Shown: positions 35,048 through 44,518, counted from the stretch's first letter. The stretch: DNA of 64,000 nucleotides from Cellulomonas hominis (GCF_014201095.1 NZ_JACHDN010000001.1:3286001-3350000); one strand, 5' to 3'. Notes: a model not told the origin generated them from the sequence alone. Translations and numbers: made by a program.

Positions 35048-38000
35048 TCACCGCACGCCCCGGAGCCGGAGCCCGCGCGGGGTCGGCGCGAACCCGGCCG
35101 CCGCCAGCGCCCGGCCCAGCGCGGTGCCGGTCGTGTGCAGCAGCTCCTCGCCGTCGCCGCGCACCAGCGTCACCCGGCCCAGCCGCCCGTCCCGCACGGC
35201 CTCGGCCAGCCGGTCGGTGGCGAGCCGGAGCACCTGCTCGTCCTCGGCGAACGACAGGACGGTCCGCCCGCCGCGCTCCAGGTAGAGCGCGAGCGTGCCG
35301 TCGACCAGGACCACCACGCCGCCCGCCTTCCGGCCGGGCCGGTGGCCGGTGGGGGCGTCGGGGCGCACGGGCCAGCCGAGCGCGGCGCCGTACGGGTTGG
35401 CCGGGTCGGTCGCGGCGAGCAGCACGACGGACCGGTCGGCGTCGGCCGGGACGGACTGCTCGGCGAGCCGCTCGAGCTGGCGGGCGTCCGCGCGCAGCTG
35501 GTCGACCGCGCCGGGCAGCGCGAACTGCGAGCCGCCCAGGTGCTCGACGAAGTAGCCGCGCCGCACCTGCCCGGCCTGCTCCAGGGCGGCCAGCACCCGG
35601 TACACGGCGGCGAACTGACCCGCGACGCCCTCGGCCGGGGCGACCGCCCGGGTCAGCACGCCGTGCCGGTCGAGCAGCTGGGCGGCGAGCGCGTGGCCCC
35701 GCCGGGTCGGGTCGGGCTCGCGGGCGGGCAGCATCGACCACCGGCCGCCCGCCTCGCCGCCGGCGGTCGCGAGCCCCGGCCCGGGCACGCCGCCGCCGAG
35801 CCCGCCGCCCCGCAGCCCCAGGCCCGAGCCGCGCAGGCTCGGCCGCCCGCCGTACCGGCCCATGGTCAGTGCGCGCGCCCGCGGCGACGGGCCCGAGGTG
35901 GACGACGTCCTGTGCGTGGTGCGGCCGCCCGCCAGCCGGGCGCGCAGCGGGGCGAGGCCGTCGTTGGTCACCAGCCCGGCCCACACGAGGTCCCACAGCG
36001 CGTCGACCAGCGCGGCCTGGCTCGGCGGCGTCTCCAGCCCCTCGGCGGCGCGGGACCCGAGCGCCCCGAGGAAGTACGCCCCGCCGCCGCGCAGCGCGTC
36101 CACGAGCGCCCGGTGCAGCGGGGTGCCCAGGTGCTCCGCGGGCGTGACCTCGGCGCCCGGCGCGGGGACCAGCGGGAGCGTCAGGTCGGCCGTCGCCGCG
36201 AGGTGCAGGCTGACCAGGCCGTCCTTCCCGGGCAGCGTGCCGTGGCCCGCCCACAGCACCTCGCCCGCCGCGGTGAGCTCGTCCAGCAGCGCGGGGGAGT
36301 AGTCCGGCACCCGGGCCGGGAGCACGAGGGTCTCCAGCGCGGAGGCGGGCAGCACCGCGCCGGCGAGCTGCTCGACCGCGCGGGCCAGCCCGTCGACGCC
36401 CCGCAGGGCACCCGGGCCGGGCCGTCCGGTGGCGTGCTGCCACGCCGGCAGGAACCGGCCGAGCGCGACCTGCGGCACGGGCTCGACCTCGGACCGCAGC
36501 GCCGCCAGCGACCGGCGGCGCAGGGTGCGCAGCACGTCGGCGTCGCAGTACTCGTCCCCGACCCCGCCGAGGGCGTCCGGCCGCAGCCGCCCCTGCACCA
36601 CCACGCCCGCGCGCTCCAGCGGGCGCAGGGCGGACTGCACGACGGCGGTGCCGAGCCCGAACCGCGCCGCGGCGTGCGCGGCGGTGAACGGACCGTGCGT
36701 GCGGGCGTGCCGGCGCAGCAGGTCGCCGAGCGGGTCGGGGAGCACCTCGGTGAACACCTCGGGCACGCCGACGGGCAGCGCGACGCCGAGCGCGTCCCGG
36801 AGCCGGCCCGCGTCCTCGACCGCCGCCCACTGCTCGGCGCGCTCGGCCGGCACGCCGGAGATGCGGACCCGGATCAGCCGCCGCGCGTGCTCCAGGTCGG
36901 CGAGCCAGCCGGCGACCTCGCCGCGGACGTCCTCGCGGGTGCGCGCCTCCACGCCCGCGAGCGGGAGCGGCCCGTGGCGGCGCAGCACGTCCGCGACCTG
37001 CTCCGCGGTGCGGGCCTGCCGGTCGGGGTCGGTGCCCATGAGCTCGGCCTCGGTGCGCAGCACGGCGTCCGGGTCCAGCAGGTCCGCCACCTGGGACCCG
37101 CCGCCCCCGCCGAGCAGCTCGTCCAGCAGCGTCGGGTCCAGGGTCAGCGCGGCGGCCCGGCGCTCGGCCAGCGGGGCGTCGCCGTCGTAGAGGAACTGCG
37201 CGGTGTACCCGAACAGCAGCGACTGGGCGAACGGCGACGGCCGGGCGGTCGTCACCTCGACCACCCGGACGCGGCCGGCCGACACGTCCCGCATGAGCTC
37301 GACCAGCGCGTCGATGTCGAAGTCGTCCTGCAGGCACTCCCGCACGGCCTCGAGCAGGATCGGGAACTCGGGGTACCGCGACGCCACGCTCAGCAGCTGC
37401 GCGGACCGCTGCCGCTGCTGCCACAGGGGCTGCCGGCGGTCCGGTCGGCGGCGAGGGAGCAGCAGCGCGCGGGCGGCGGCCTCCCGGAACCGGGCGCCGA
37501 ACATGGCGGACCCCCCGAGCTCGGCGCGCACGGCCTCGGCGACCTCGTCGGGCTCGATGAGCAGGTCCGCGGCGTCGACGGGCACCGGGTCCGCGAGCCC
37601 GCCCGGGGCGCTCGCCGCGGTGCCGTCGGTGGACCAGGCGTCCGGTGCGGACCAGCCGAGCAGGTCGCCGACCGGGTCGCTCGCGGCGGCCAGCATGTCG
37701 GGCAGCCGCAGCACGATCCCGTCGTCGGCGTGCATCGCGGCCGCGTCCACGCCGAACCGCTCGCGCAGCCGCGCGCCCAGCACCAGCGCCCACGGGGCGT
37801 GCACCCGGGCGCCGAACGGGGAGTGCACGACGACGCGCCAGTCGCCGAGCTCGTCGCGGAACCGCTCGACCACGACGGTGACGTCGCTCGGCAGCGCACC
37901 GGTCGCCGCGCGCTGCTCGCGGAGGTAGCCGAGCAGGTTGTCCGCGGCCCAGTCGTCCAGCCCGGCCTCCCGGACGCGGTCCCGGGCCGCGGCGTCGGGC

Positions 38001-40090
38001 AGGTCGGCGACCTCGCGCGCCCACGCGCCCATCGCCCGGCCGAGGGAGGCGGGGCGGCCCTGGGAGTCGCCCTTCCAGAACGGCAGCCGCCCGGGCACGC
38101 CCGGGGCCGGCGTCACGAGGACGCGGTCCGGGGTGATGTCCTCGATCCGCCAGGTGCTCGACCCGAGCGTGAACGTGTCGCCCACCCGGGACTCGTAGAC
38201 CATCTCCTCGTCGAGCTCGCCGACCCGCTTGCCGCCGCGGGTGCGCCCGCCGGACCGCTCCGGGTCGACCGGCACGTCCGCGGTCTCGGCGCCCGAGGCG
38301 AGGAACACGCCGTACAGGCCGCGGTCGGGGATCGTGCCGCCGCTCGTGACCGCCAGCCGCAGCGCGCCCGGCCGGGCGGTGAGCACGTCGGTGGCGCGGT
38401 CCCACACCACGCGGGGGCGCAGCTCGCCGAACTCCTCGCTGGGGTACCGGCCGGCCAGCATGTCGAGCACCGCGCGCAGGGTCGCGTCGCCGAGGGTCGC
38501 GAACGGTGCCGCCCGGCGGACGACGGCGGCCAGCTCGGCGACCGTCCAGTCCTCCGTGGCGACCATCGCGACGACCTGCTGCGCGAGCACGTCCAGCGGG
38601 TTCTGCGGCACGGCGACCGGCTCGATCTGCCCGGCCCGCATCCGCAGCGCCGTGACCGCCGCGGGCACGAGGTCGCCGCGGAACGTCGGGAACACGACGC
38701 CGTGCGACACCGCCCCGACCTGGTGCCCGGCGCGGCCGATGCGCTGCAGGCCCGACGCGGCCGACGGCGGCGCGCCGACCTGCACCACGAGGTCGACCGC
38801 GCCCATGTCGATGCCGAGCTCCAGGGACGACGTCGCGACCACCGCGGGCAGCCGGCCGGCCTTGAGCTCGGACTCGGTGCGGGTGCGCTCCGCCCGGCTC
38901 ATCGACCCGTGGTGCGCGCGGGCCAGGACGTTCCGGGCGTCGCGCGTGTCGACGCCCACGGCGGTGCCGGACTGCGCGGTCACCTGCGCGGCCCACAGCT
39001 CGCCCGGGTCGGGGACGTCCTCGCCCCGGCGCTCGGCCCAGACCTCGTTCATCCGGGCGGTCAGCCGCTCCGCGCCGCGGCGCGAGTTGGTGAACACCAG
39101 CGTCGAGCGGTGCTCGGCGACCAGGTCGACGACGCGCTCCTCGACGTGCGGCCAGATCGACGGGCGGGTGCCGCCCTCGGCCGCGGCCTGGCCGGTGAGG
39201 TCGCGCTCCCCGGGGGCCAGCGGGGCGACGCCGTCCGGGGGCGCGGGGTGTCGCGAGCCGTCGTCGGGCAGCGGGGCGCCCAGGTCCGTCAGGTCGGGGA
39301 CGGGCACGACGACGTCGACCCGGATCTCCTTGCTCGACGGCGGCTGCACGACGACGACCTCCCGGCCGCCGTCCGCCGGCGCGCGTCCGCCCGCGAGGAA
39401 CGCCGCCACCCGGTCCACGGGCGTCACCGTCGCCGACAGCCCGACGCGCTGCGCCGGACCCGGGCCGCCCGGCCGGTCGAGCAGCGCGTCCAGCCGCTCC
39501 AGCGACACCGCCAGGTGCGCGCCGCGCTTGGTGCCCGCGACCGCGTGGATCTCGTCGAGGATCACCGTCCGCACCCCCGACAGCCCCGCGCGGGCGCCCG
39601 AGGTCAGGACCAGGAACAGCGACTCCGGCGTCGTGATGAGGATGTCCGGCGGCTTCGTGGCGAACGCGCGCCGCTCGTTCGGCGGGGTGTCCCCGGTGCG
39701 GACGCCGACCCGGACCTCCGGCAGCGTCACCCCGCGCCGCGTGGCGGCCTGGCGCACGCCCACCAGCGGCGAGCGCAGGTTCCGCTCCACGTCGGTCGCG
39801 AGGGCCTTGAGCGGCGACACGTACAGCACCCGGCAGCGCTCGACCGGGTCGGCGTCCTCCGGCGCGGGTTCCGCCACGATCCGGTCCAGCGCCCACAGGA
39901 ACGCCGCGAGCGTCTTGCCGGAGCCCGTCGGCGCCACGACCAGCGCGTGCCGCCCCGTCGACACCGCGTCCCACGCACCCGCCTGCGCAGCCGTCGGCTC
40001 CGCGAACGCGCCGCGGAACCAGTCCTGCGTCGGGCCGGAGAACCGGCCGAGCACGTCGGCGGTCGCGTCCGGGGGCGGGGGTGGCGTCAC
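35048..40090 (-). CDS. lhr: Lhr-type ATP-dependent DNA helicase
   Basis: A 1680-residue superfamily 2 3'-5' helicase of the large Lhr class, full length. Motif I VVAPTGSGKT is near residues 51-60, motif Ia VSPLKALATDVERNL, motif II VILDEIHAVAGTKRGAHL near 177, motif III GLSATVTP, motif IV LVFTNSRRGAERL, motif V ATSSLELGIDMGAVDLVVQVGAP, and motif VI QRIGRAGHQVG. The winged-helix and Lhr-core domains and the long C-terminal DEAD/H-associated region follow. The start is the GTG at 40090. M. smegmatis Lhr is induced by mitomycin C and acts in repair; the promoter here has a related element. nei is downstream in the same operon. Confidence 0.95.
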   Translation of the reverse strand: MTPPPPPDATADVLGRFSGPTQDWFRGAFAEPTAAQAGAWDAVSTGRHALVVAPTGSGKTLAAFLWALDRIVAEPAPEDADPVERCRVLYVSPLKALATDVERNLRSPLVGVRQAATRRGVTLPEVRVGVRTGDTPPNERRAFATKPPDILITTPESLFLVLTSGARAGLSGVRTVILDEIHAVAGTKRGAHLAVSLERLDALLDRPGGPGPAQRVGLSATVTPVDRVAAFLAGGRAPADGGREVVVVQPPSSKEIRVDVVVPVPDLTDLGAPLPDDGSRHPAPPDGVAPLAPGERDLTGQAAAEGGTRPSIWPHVEERVVDLVAEHRSTLVFTNSRRGAERLTARMNEVWAERRGEDVPDPGELWAAQVTAQSGTAVGVDTRDARNVLARAHHGSMSRAERTRTESELKAGRLPAVVATSSLELGIDMGAVDLVVQVGAPPSAASGLQRIGRAGHQVGAVSHGVVFPTFRGDLVPAAVTALRMRAGQIEPVAVPQNPLDVLAQQVVAMVATEDWTVAELAAVVRRAAPFATLGDATLRAVLDMLAGRYPSEEFGELRPRVVWDRATDVLTARPGALRLAVTSGGTIPDRGLYGVFLASGAETADVPVDPERSGGRTRGGKRVGELDEEMVYESRVGDTFTLGSSTWRIEDITPDRVLVTPAPGVPGRLPFWKGDSQGRPASLGRAMGAWAREVADLPDAAARDRVREAGLDDWAADNLLGYLREQRAATGALPSDVTVVVERFRDELGDWRVVVHSPFGARVHAPWALVLGARLRERFGVDAAAMHADDGIVLRLPDMLAAASDPVGDLLGWSAPDAWSTDGTAASAPGGLADPVPVDAADLLIEPDEVAEAVRAELGGSAMFGARFREAAARALLLPRRRPDRRQPLWQQRQRSAQLLSVASRYPEFPILLEAVRECLQDDFDIDALVELMRDVSAGRVRVVEVTTARPSPFAQSLLFGYTAQFLYDGDAPLAERRAAALTLDPTLLDELLGGGGGSQVADLLDPDAVLRTEAELMGTDPDRQARTAEQVADVLRRHGPLPLAGVEARTREDVRGEVAGWLADLEHARRLIRVRISGVPAERAEQWAAVEDAGRLRDALGVALPVGVPEVFTEVLPDPLGDLLRRHARTHGPFTAAHAAARFGLGTAVVQSALRPLERAGVVVQGRLRPDALGGVGDEYCDADVLRTLRRRSLAALRSEVEPVPQVALGRFLPAWQHATGRPGPGALRGVDGLARAVEQLAGAVLPASALETLVLPARVPDYSPALLDELTAAGEVLWAGHGTLPGKDGLVSLHLAATADLTLPLVPAPGAEVTPAEHLGTPLHRALVDALRGGGAYFLGALGSRAAEGLETPPSQAALVDALWDLVWAGLVTNDGLAPLRARLAGGRTTHRTSSTSGPSPRARALTMGRYGGRPSLRGSGLGLRGGGLGGGVPGPGLATAGGEAGGRWSMLPAREPDPTRRGHALAAQLLDRHGVLTRAVAPAEGVAGQFAAVYRVLAALEQAGQVRRGYFVEHLGGSQFALPGAVDQLRADARQLERLAEQSVPADADRSVVLLAATDPANPYGAALGWPVRPDAPTGHRPGRKAGGVVVLVDGTLALYLERGGRTVLSFAEDEQVLRLATDRLAEAVRDGRLGRVTLVRGDGEELLHTTGTALGRALAAAGFAPTPRGLRLRGVR

Positions 40091-40096
40091 CGCGCC

Positions 40097-40118
40097 ATTG
40101 TGTCGCGCGGGTCCGACA
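40097..40118 (-). promoter_or_regulatory. PafBC-type (RecA-NDp-like) promoter of lhr-nei
   Basis: Minus strand: TGTCGGAC (40118-40111), 8-nt spacer, CACAAT (40102-40097), then 6 nt to the GTG at 40090. The DNA-damage consensus in mycobacteria is tTGTCRGTG-N8-TANNNT. Spacing is exact and TGTCGG is intact; the last two bases of the -35 and the first base of the -10 deviate. Confidence 0.5.
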
Positions 40119-40172
40119 CCCGCGTCCCGGTCCCGCGGCCCGTCGTGCGCTCCCCGGTGCCAGGATGGCGGC

Positions 40173-40634
40173 ATGCCCGTCGACGAGGGGACCCAGGCCG
40201 CCGTCCGCGCGCTCTGGCAGGCCGGGTCGCGGCACGGCCGCCCGCCCGCGCCGGTGCCCGAGGCCGACCCCTGGGAGGCGGACGACCCCGTGGACGGCCC
40301 GCCGCGGACGGTCTCCGTGGTGTTCGACGGCGTGCCCGGGGTGGTGGTGCACCTGCACCGGGACGGCGCCGACCTCGTCGCCGTCGAGGGCTGCGTCGAG
40401 ATCGAGGTGCCGCGGCGCGACGTCGTCGAGGTGCTCGAGGGGCTGCTCGGGGGCCGGGCCCGGCGGCGGCCGCGGGTCCGGGGGTACTGGCGGTCCCTGG
40501 CGTCCGGGGTGCTCGGCAGCCCCGCGCCGTCGGACCTGGAGGTGCCCGCCGGCGGGCGGGTGTACGCGGGGCCGATCCTGTTCGCGCCGCCGCTGTCGGG
40601 GTGGCTGCTGTCCCGGCCGGTCGCGGAGGAGTGA
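40173..40634 (+). CDS. Hypothetical protein
   Basis: A 153-residue soluble protein that I do not recognise. The N-terminal 45 residues are Pro/Asp-rich and probably disordered. A compact alpha/beta part follows: TVSVVFDGVPGVVVHLHRDGADLVAVEGCVEIEVPRRDVVEVLEGLLGG, then a basic RARRRPRVRGYWRSLASGVLG and RVYAGPILFAPPLSGWLL. Codon use is strongly GC3 and the frame is clean. The start is the ATG at 40173 with a possible leaderless -10 (CAGGAT) 6 nt upstream. It is divergent from lhr across 82 bp. Similar small proteins next to lhr occur in related genomes (recall only). Confidence 0.6.
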   Translation: MPVDEGTQAAVRALWQAGSRHGRPPAPVPEADPWEADDPVDGPPRTVSVVFDGVPGVVVHLHRDGADLVAVEGCVEIEVPRRDVVEVLEGLLGGRARRRPRVRGYWRSLASGVLGSPAPSDLEVPAGGRVYAGPILFAPPLSGWLLSRPVAEE

Positions 40635-40821
40635 CGCGCGGGCGCCGCTCACGCTCGCCGGTGGCCGCGCGCGGAGGAGCGGCGTCCACCGGTCCGCGGT
40701 CGGCACGTCTTCGCGGCCGACGCGGAGACGGGCCCGGAGATCGTCCCGCCGCATCTGCCGCCGCTGACGGCCGGCTCCGCGCGAGGTCCCGCCGGCTCCA
40801 CGACTCTGCGACGATGGCGCG

Positions 40822-41001
40822 ATGGGACGCAGAGGCAGTGTGCGGCTGTGGGGCGGGGTCGCGTTCGCGGCGCTGGTGCTGGTGGCGGTCGGGTGGGCGT
40901 TCGCCCCGGCGATCACGCTCCTCGTCGGGGTCGTCGTGGCGGCGCTCGCCGTCCCGGTCGGGATCGTCCTGGTGGCGACCGCGGCGTTGTCGCGGCGCTG
41001 A
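40822..41001 (+). CDS. Small two-helix membrane protein, 59 residues
   Basis: A short frame encoding MGRRGSVRLWGG followed by two hydrophobic helices (VAFAALVLVAVGWAFAPA and ITLLVGVVVAALAVPVGIVLVATAAL) and a SRR end. Third positions are almost all G/C after the first few codons, as in the neighbours, and the Arg-rich ends fit the positive-inside rule for a hairpin with both termini in the cytoplasm. GACGAT lies 6 nt before the ATG as a possible leaderless -10. No function can be given. Confidence 0.5.
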   Translation: MGRRGSVRLWGGVAFAALVLVAVGWAFAPAITLLVGVVVAALAVPVGIVLVATAALSRR

Positions 41002-41180
41002 TCCGGCGCCGCGGCGGCACCCGGGCGGCGAGGTCGGACCCGGCAGTCGCACGTACGCTCATCCGAGGGCCGACGACGAGCGCACGCGCGACGCGACCGA
41101 CGGCCTGATCCGGCTGCCAGGCTGGGGTTGCGGCCCCCCGGAGAGCCCAGCCGGGGGTCATCGCTGGTCAGGAGGGTGGA

Positions 41181-41414
41181 GTGCGGTACCGGGAGTTCTG
41201 GCAGCTCGTCGACGAGGTGCTCGGCAGCGCCCACGGCCGGGCGCTCGTGCACGAGCTGGTCCTGCCCACGCTCGGGGGCCGCACGCCCGAGCAGGCGCTG
41301 GACGCCGGTGTCGAGCCGCGGGACGTCTGGCACGCGCTGTGCGACGAGCTCGACATCCCGGACGCGCGGCGCTGGGGCGACGACCGGTACCGGCAGGCGC
41401 CGCCGCGCCGGTGA
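41181..41414 (+). CDS. DUF3046 protein
   Basis: A 77-residue protein of the actinobacterial DUF3046 family: YREFWQLVDEVLGSAHGRALVHELVLPTLGGRTPEQALDAGVEPRDVWHALCDELDIPDARRWG. The family is almost always encoded just upstream of recA, for example Rv2738c; its role is unknown. The GTG start at 41181 is preceded by AGGAGG. Here two extra genes, a membrane phosphodiesterase and an MBL-fold hydrolase, separate it from recA. Confidence 0.88.
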   Translation: MRYREFWQLVDEVLGSAHGRALVHELVLPTLGGRTPEQALDAGVEPRDVWHALCDELDIPDARRWGDDRYRQAPPRR

Positions 41415-41504
41415 CCCGGCCGACCCGCGGACCCGGCCGACCCGGCTGACCCGCCGCGGGCGAGCGGGGGTCCGCCGCGCGCGCCCGCGTGGCACGCTGG
41501 GCGG

Positions 41505-43715
41505 GTGCCGTCCGACGACCCGCCCCGCCCGCGTCGCGGCTGGTGGGCGCTCACGCTCGGCGACGTCGGGGACGCCCTGCTGGGCCTGGTGACGACGGCC
41601 CTCGGGCTGGGCGTGGCCATCGCGCTCGTCGACGGCGTGGCGGCGACGAACCCCGGCTCCGTCCTCCTCGCTGCGCTGGTCGTCGCCGTCGGGGACCTGG
41701 TGCTGCGGCCGCCGCTGCGCGTGCTCGCGCGGGTGGGCGGGGCGATGGGGGCGCTGGTCGCCGGGCTTGGCGCGCAGGTGCTCGTCGCGTGGGTGGCGCT
41801 GTCGGTGGTCCCCGGCGTCGAGGTGCAGAACCCGTGGGCCGTCGTCCAGGTGCTCGTCATCACGGCCTTCGTCATGGCCGTGGGGCGGTGGGTGTGGGGC
41901 GCGTCGGACTCCGACTACGTGGTCGGCGACGTGCTGCGCCGTGCCCGGGCGCACGCCCGGCGGGCCGGCGAGGGCGGCGGTGCCGTGCCGGACGAGCGGC
42001 CGCCCGGGCTGCTCGTCGTGCAGCTCGACGGGGTCGGCGCGCCGGTGCTCGCGCAGGCGGCGGACGCCGGGCTGGTCCCGACGATCAGCCGCTGGCTGGC
42101 GTCGGGCTCGCACCGGCTGGAGTCGTGGTGGGCGCAGGCGCCGTCGACGACCCCGGCCAGCCAGGCGGGTCTGCTGCACGGCGCGGCGGACGCGATCTGC
42201 TCGTTCCGGTGGTGGGACCGTGAGGCCGGGCGTCTGGTCGTCACGAACCACCCCGACGACGCCGCGCTCGTGGAACGGCGGATGTCCGACGGGCGGGGGC
42301 TGCTCGCCGACGGGGGCGCGGCGGTCGCGACGATGTTCTCCGGGGACGCCGACCGCCAGCTCCTCGTCATGAGCCAGGCGCGGCGGGGGATCGGTCCCGG
42401 GACCTCCTACCTGCGGTTCTTCGCGAGCCCGTTCGTCCTCGCGCGCGCGGTCACCCTGACGGTCGGCGAGATGGTCAAGGAGCTCTACCAGGGCCGGCGC
42501 CAGCGGGTGCGCGGCGTCGAACCCCGGGTGGCGCGGCGCGGCTGGTACGTGGTGCTGCGCGGCGTGACCAACGTGCTGCTGCGGGACCTCGCGACGTCGC
42601 TGGTCGCCGAGCAGCTCGTCCGCGGCGCGCCCGTCGTGTTCGTGGACCTGGTCGACTACGACGAGATCGCGCACCACGCCGGGCCCACGCGGCCGGAGTC
42701 GCTGCGCGCGCTCGAGGGGCTGGACGGCGTGCTCGACACCCTCGTGCGGGTCGCCGAGGCCGCGCCCCGGGACTACCGCGTCGTGGTGCTGTCGGACCAC
42801 GGGCAGTCGCTCGGGCCGACCTTCGCCCAGGTGTCGGGGCAGCCGCTGGTCGACGTCGTCCGGCGGCTCATGGCCGAGCCTGGCGTCGACGCCGTCCAGG
42901 CGGGCACCGACGAGGAGTGGGGGCCGCTGAACGCGTTCCTGTCGTCGGCCGCCGCCCGGCGCGGGCCCGACCGGTCGATGGTCCTCGGGCCGCAGGGCAA
43001 GGACCGCCGGGACGACGAGCCCGGCGCGGCGCCGCCCCCGGACGTGGCCGTCACCGGGTCGGGGAACCTGGGCATGGTGTTCTTCCCGCAGGCGGAGCGG
43101 CGGCTCGTGCTGGAGGAGATCGAGGAGCGCTGGCCCGGCCTCGTCCGCGGGCTCGCGGCGACGCCCGGGATCGGGCTGGTGCTCGTCGACACCGCCGCGC
43201 GCGGGCTCATGGCCGTCGGTCCCGGCGGCGTGGCGTGGCTGGAGGTCGACGGCACGGACGGGGCGGAGCCCGTCGACGGGCACGACCCGGTCGCGCGGTA
43301 CGGCTCGCGGGCGGCGGAGGACCTGCGCCGGCTCGGTCGGCTCGGGAACGTCGGGGACCTCGTGCTGCTGTCCGAGGTGTCGCCCGCGGGGCACGTGCAC
43401 GCGTTCGAGGGGCAGGTCGGGTCGCACGGCGGGCTGGGCGGGGCGCAGAACCTCGCGGTGCTGGTGCACCCGGCGGAGCTGGCGCTGGACGACGACCTGC
43501 TGGAGGACGTCGGCGGGGCGCGGATGCCCGTGGGCGCGGACCGGGTGCACGAGCAGCTGGTGCGGTGGGCGGCCGGGCTCGGGCTGCGCGGGGCGTCGGC
43601 GGGGGGTGCCAGGGCGGGTGCGGATCCGGCCGGGGAGGCGGATGCGGAGGCGGGGGCCGACGCGGGGGCGGATGCGGCGGCGGACGCCGTGCCCGGGCGG
43701 GACGGCGCGGCGTGA
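41505..43715 (+). CDS. Membrane-anchored alkaline-phosphatase-superfamily phosphodiesterase
   Basis: A 736-residue fusion. Residues ~15-140 contain four membrane helices of the YvlD/phage-holin-4 type (DVGDALLGLVTTALGLGVAIALV, GSVLLAALVVAVGDLVL, MGALVAGLGAQVLVAWVAL, VQVLVITAFVMAVGRWVW). The catalytic-type domain follows: LLVVQLDGVGAPVL at the first metal/nucleophile strand, STTPASQAGLLHG with the expected Thr/Ser, FVDLVDYDEIAHHAGP and VVLSDHGQSLGP, the two Asp/His metal clusters of nucleotide pyrophosphatase/PglZ-type enzymes. The C-terminal ~50 residues are an Ala/Gly/Asp repeat tail (GADAGADAAAD). The GTG start is at 41505. The stop overlaps the next gene by 3 bp. The substrate is unknown. 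Confidence 0.8.
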   Translation: MPSDDPPRPRRGWWALTLGDVGDALLGLVTTALGLGVAIALVDGVAATNPGSVLLAALVVAVGDLVLRPPLRVLARVGGAMGALVAGLGAQVLVAWVALSVVPGVEVQNPWAVVQVLVITAFVMAVGRWVWGASDSDYVVGDVLRRARAHARRAGEGGGAVPDERPPGLLVVQLDGVGAPVLAQAADAGLVPTISRWLASGSHRLESWWAQAPSTTPASQAGLLHGAADAICSFRWWDREAGRLVVTNHPDDAALVERRMSDGRGLLADGGAAVATMFSGDADRQLLVMSQARRGIGPGTSYLRFFASPFVLARAVTLTVGEMVKELYQGRRQRVRGVEPRVARRGWYVVLRGVTNVLLRDLATSLVAEQLVRGAPVVFVDLVDYDEIAHHAGPTRPESLRALEGLDGVLDTLVRVAEAAPRDYRVVVLSDHGQSLGPTFAQVSGQPLVDVVRRLMAEPGVDAVQAGTDEEWGPLNAFLSSAAARRGPDRSMVLGPQGKDRRDDEPGAAPPPDVAVTGSGNLGMVFFPQAERRLVLEEIEERWPGLVRGLAATPGIGLVLVDTAARGLMAVGPGGVAWLEVDGTDGAEPVDGHDPVARYGSRAAEDLRRLGRLGNVGDLVLLSEVSPAGHVHAFEGQVGSHGGLGGAQNLAVLVHPAELALDDDLLEDVGGARMPVGADRVHEQLVRWAAGLGLRGASAGGARAGADPAGEADAEAGADAGADAAADAVPGRDGAA

Positions 43716-44518
43716 CCGCGGGCGACCCGACCGGCGCCGGGGCGACGCTGCGCTGGCTGGGGCACGCGACGGTCGTCCTCGACGTCGGAGGCGCGCGGAT
43801 CGTCACCGACCCGCTGCTGCGCCCGCACGCCGGGCTGCTGCGCCGGCGCGCCCCCGCACCCGACCCCGCGACGTGGGCCGACCCGAGCGCCGTCCTGGTG
43901 TCGCACCTGCACCACGACCACGCCGAGCTCGGCTCGCTGCGGATGCTCGGCGACGCCCCGGTGCTGTCCGCCCGCGCCAACGCGCACTGGCTCGCGCACC
44001 AGGGTGTGCGGGGGGCCGTCGGGCTCGGGGCGGAGGAGTGGTGGACCGTGCCGGGGACACCGGTGCGGGTGCGCCCCGTTCCGGCCGTGCACGGACACCG
44101 GCCGATGCCGCACCGCCCGAACGCCACGCACGGCTTCCTCGTCGTCGCGCCGGGACTGCGGGTGTGGTTCGCGGGGGACACGGCGCCGTACCCGCACATG
44201 CGGCGGCTGCCGGAGCTCGCGGGCGGACCGGTCGACCTCGCGCTCGTCCCGGTGGGCGGGTGGGGGCCGCGGCTGTCGGGCGGGCACATGGACCCGGCCC
44301 AGGCCGCGGCGGTGTGCGAGGCGGTCGGGGTGCGGTGGGCGGTGCCGGTGCACTGGGGCACGCTGCACGCGCCGGCGTCCCGGCGGCTGCCGCCCGGGTG
44401 GATGGACCGGGGCGGTCCGGCGTTCGCGCACGCCCTCGCGCGGCGCGCGCAGGTGGCGCCGGTGCTGCTCGCGCCGGGGGAGGCCGTGCACCTCGGGGCG
44501 TCCGTCGAGCGGGTCTGA
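43712..44518 (+). CDS. MBL-fold metal-dependent hydrolase (UlaG/RomA type)
   Basis: A 268-residue beta-lactamase-fold hydrolase: LRWLGHATVVLDVGGARIVTDPLL at the N-terminus, the zinc motif SHLHHDHAE, VRPVPAVHGHRP, GLRVWFAGDTAPYPHM, and a final HWGTLHAP. This pattern matches the L-ascorbate-6-phosphate lactonase/RomA/NAPE-PLD-like branch, whose members act on phosphodiesters or lactones; the substrate is not known. The GTG start lies within the stop of the membrane phosphodiesterase, so the two are one translational unit and may act in sequence. The SOS box of recA begins 58 bp after its stop. Confidence 0.88.
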   Translation: MTAGDPTGAGATLRWLGHATVVLDVGGARIVTDPLLRPHAGLLRRRAPAPDPATWADPSAVLVSHLHHDHAELGSLRMLGDAPVLSARANAHWLAHQGVRGAVGLGAEEWWTVPGTPVRVRPVPAVHGHRPMPHRPNATHGFLVVAPGLRVWFAGDTAPYPHMRRLPELAGGPVDLALVPVGGWGPRLSGGHMDPAQAAAVCEAVGVRWAVPVHWGTLHAPASRRLPPGWMDRGGPAFAHALARRAQVAPVLLAPGEAVHLGASVERV

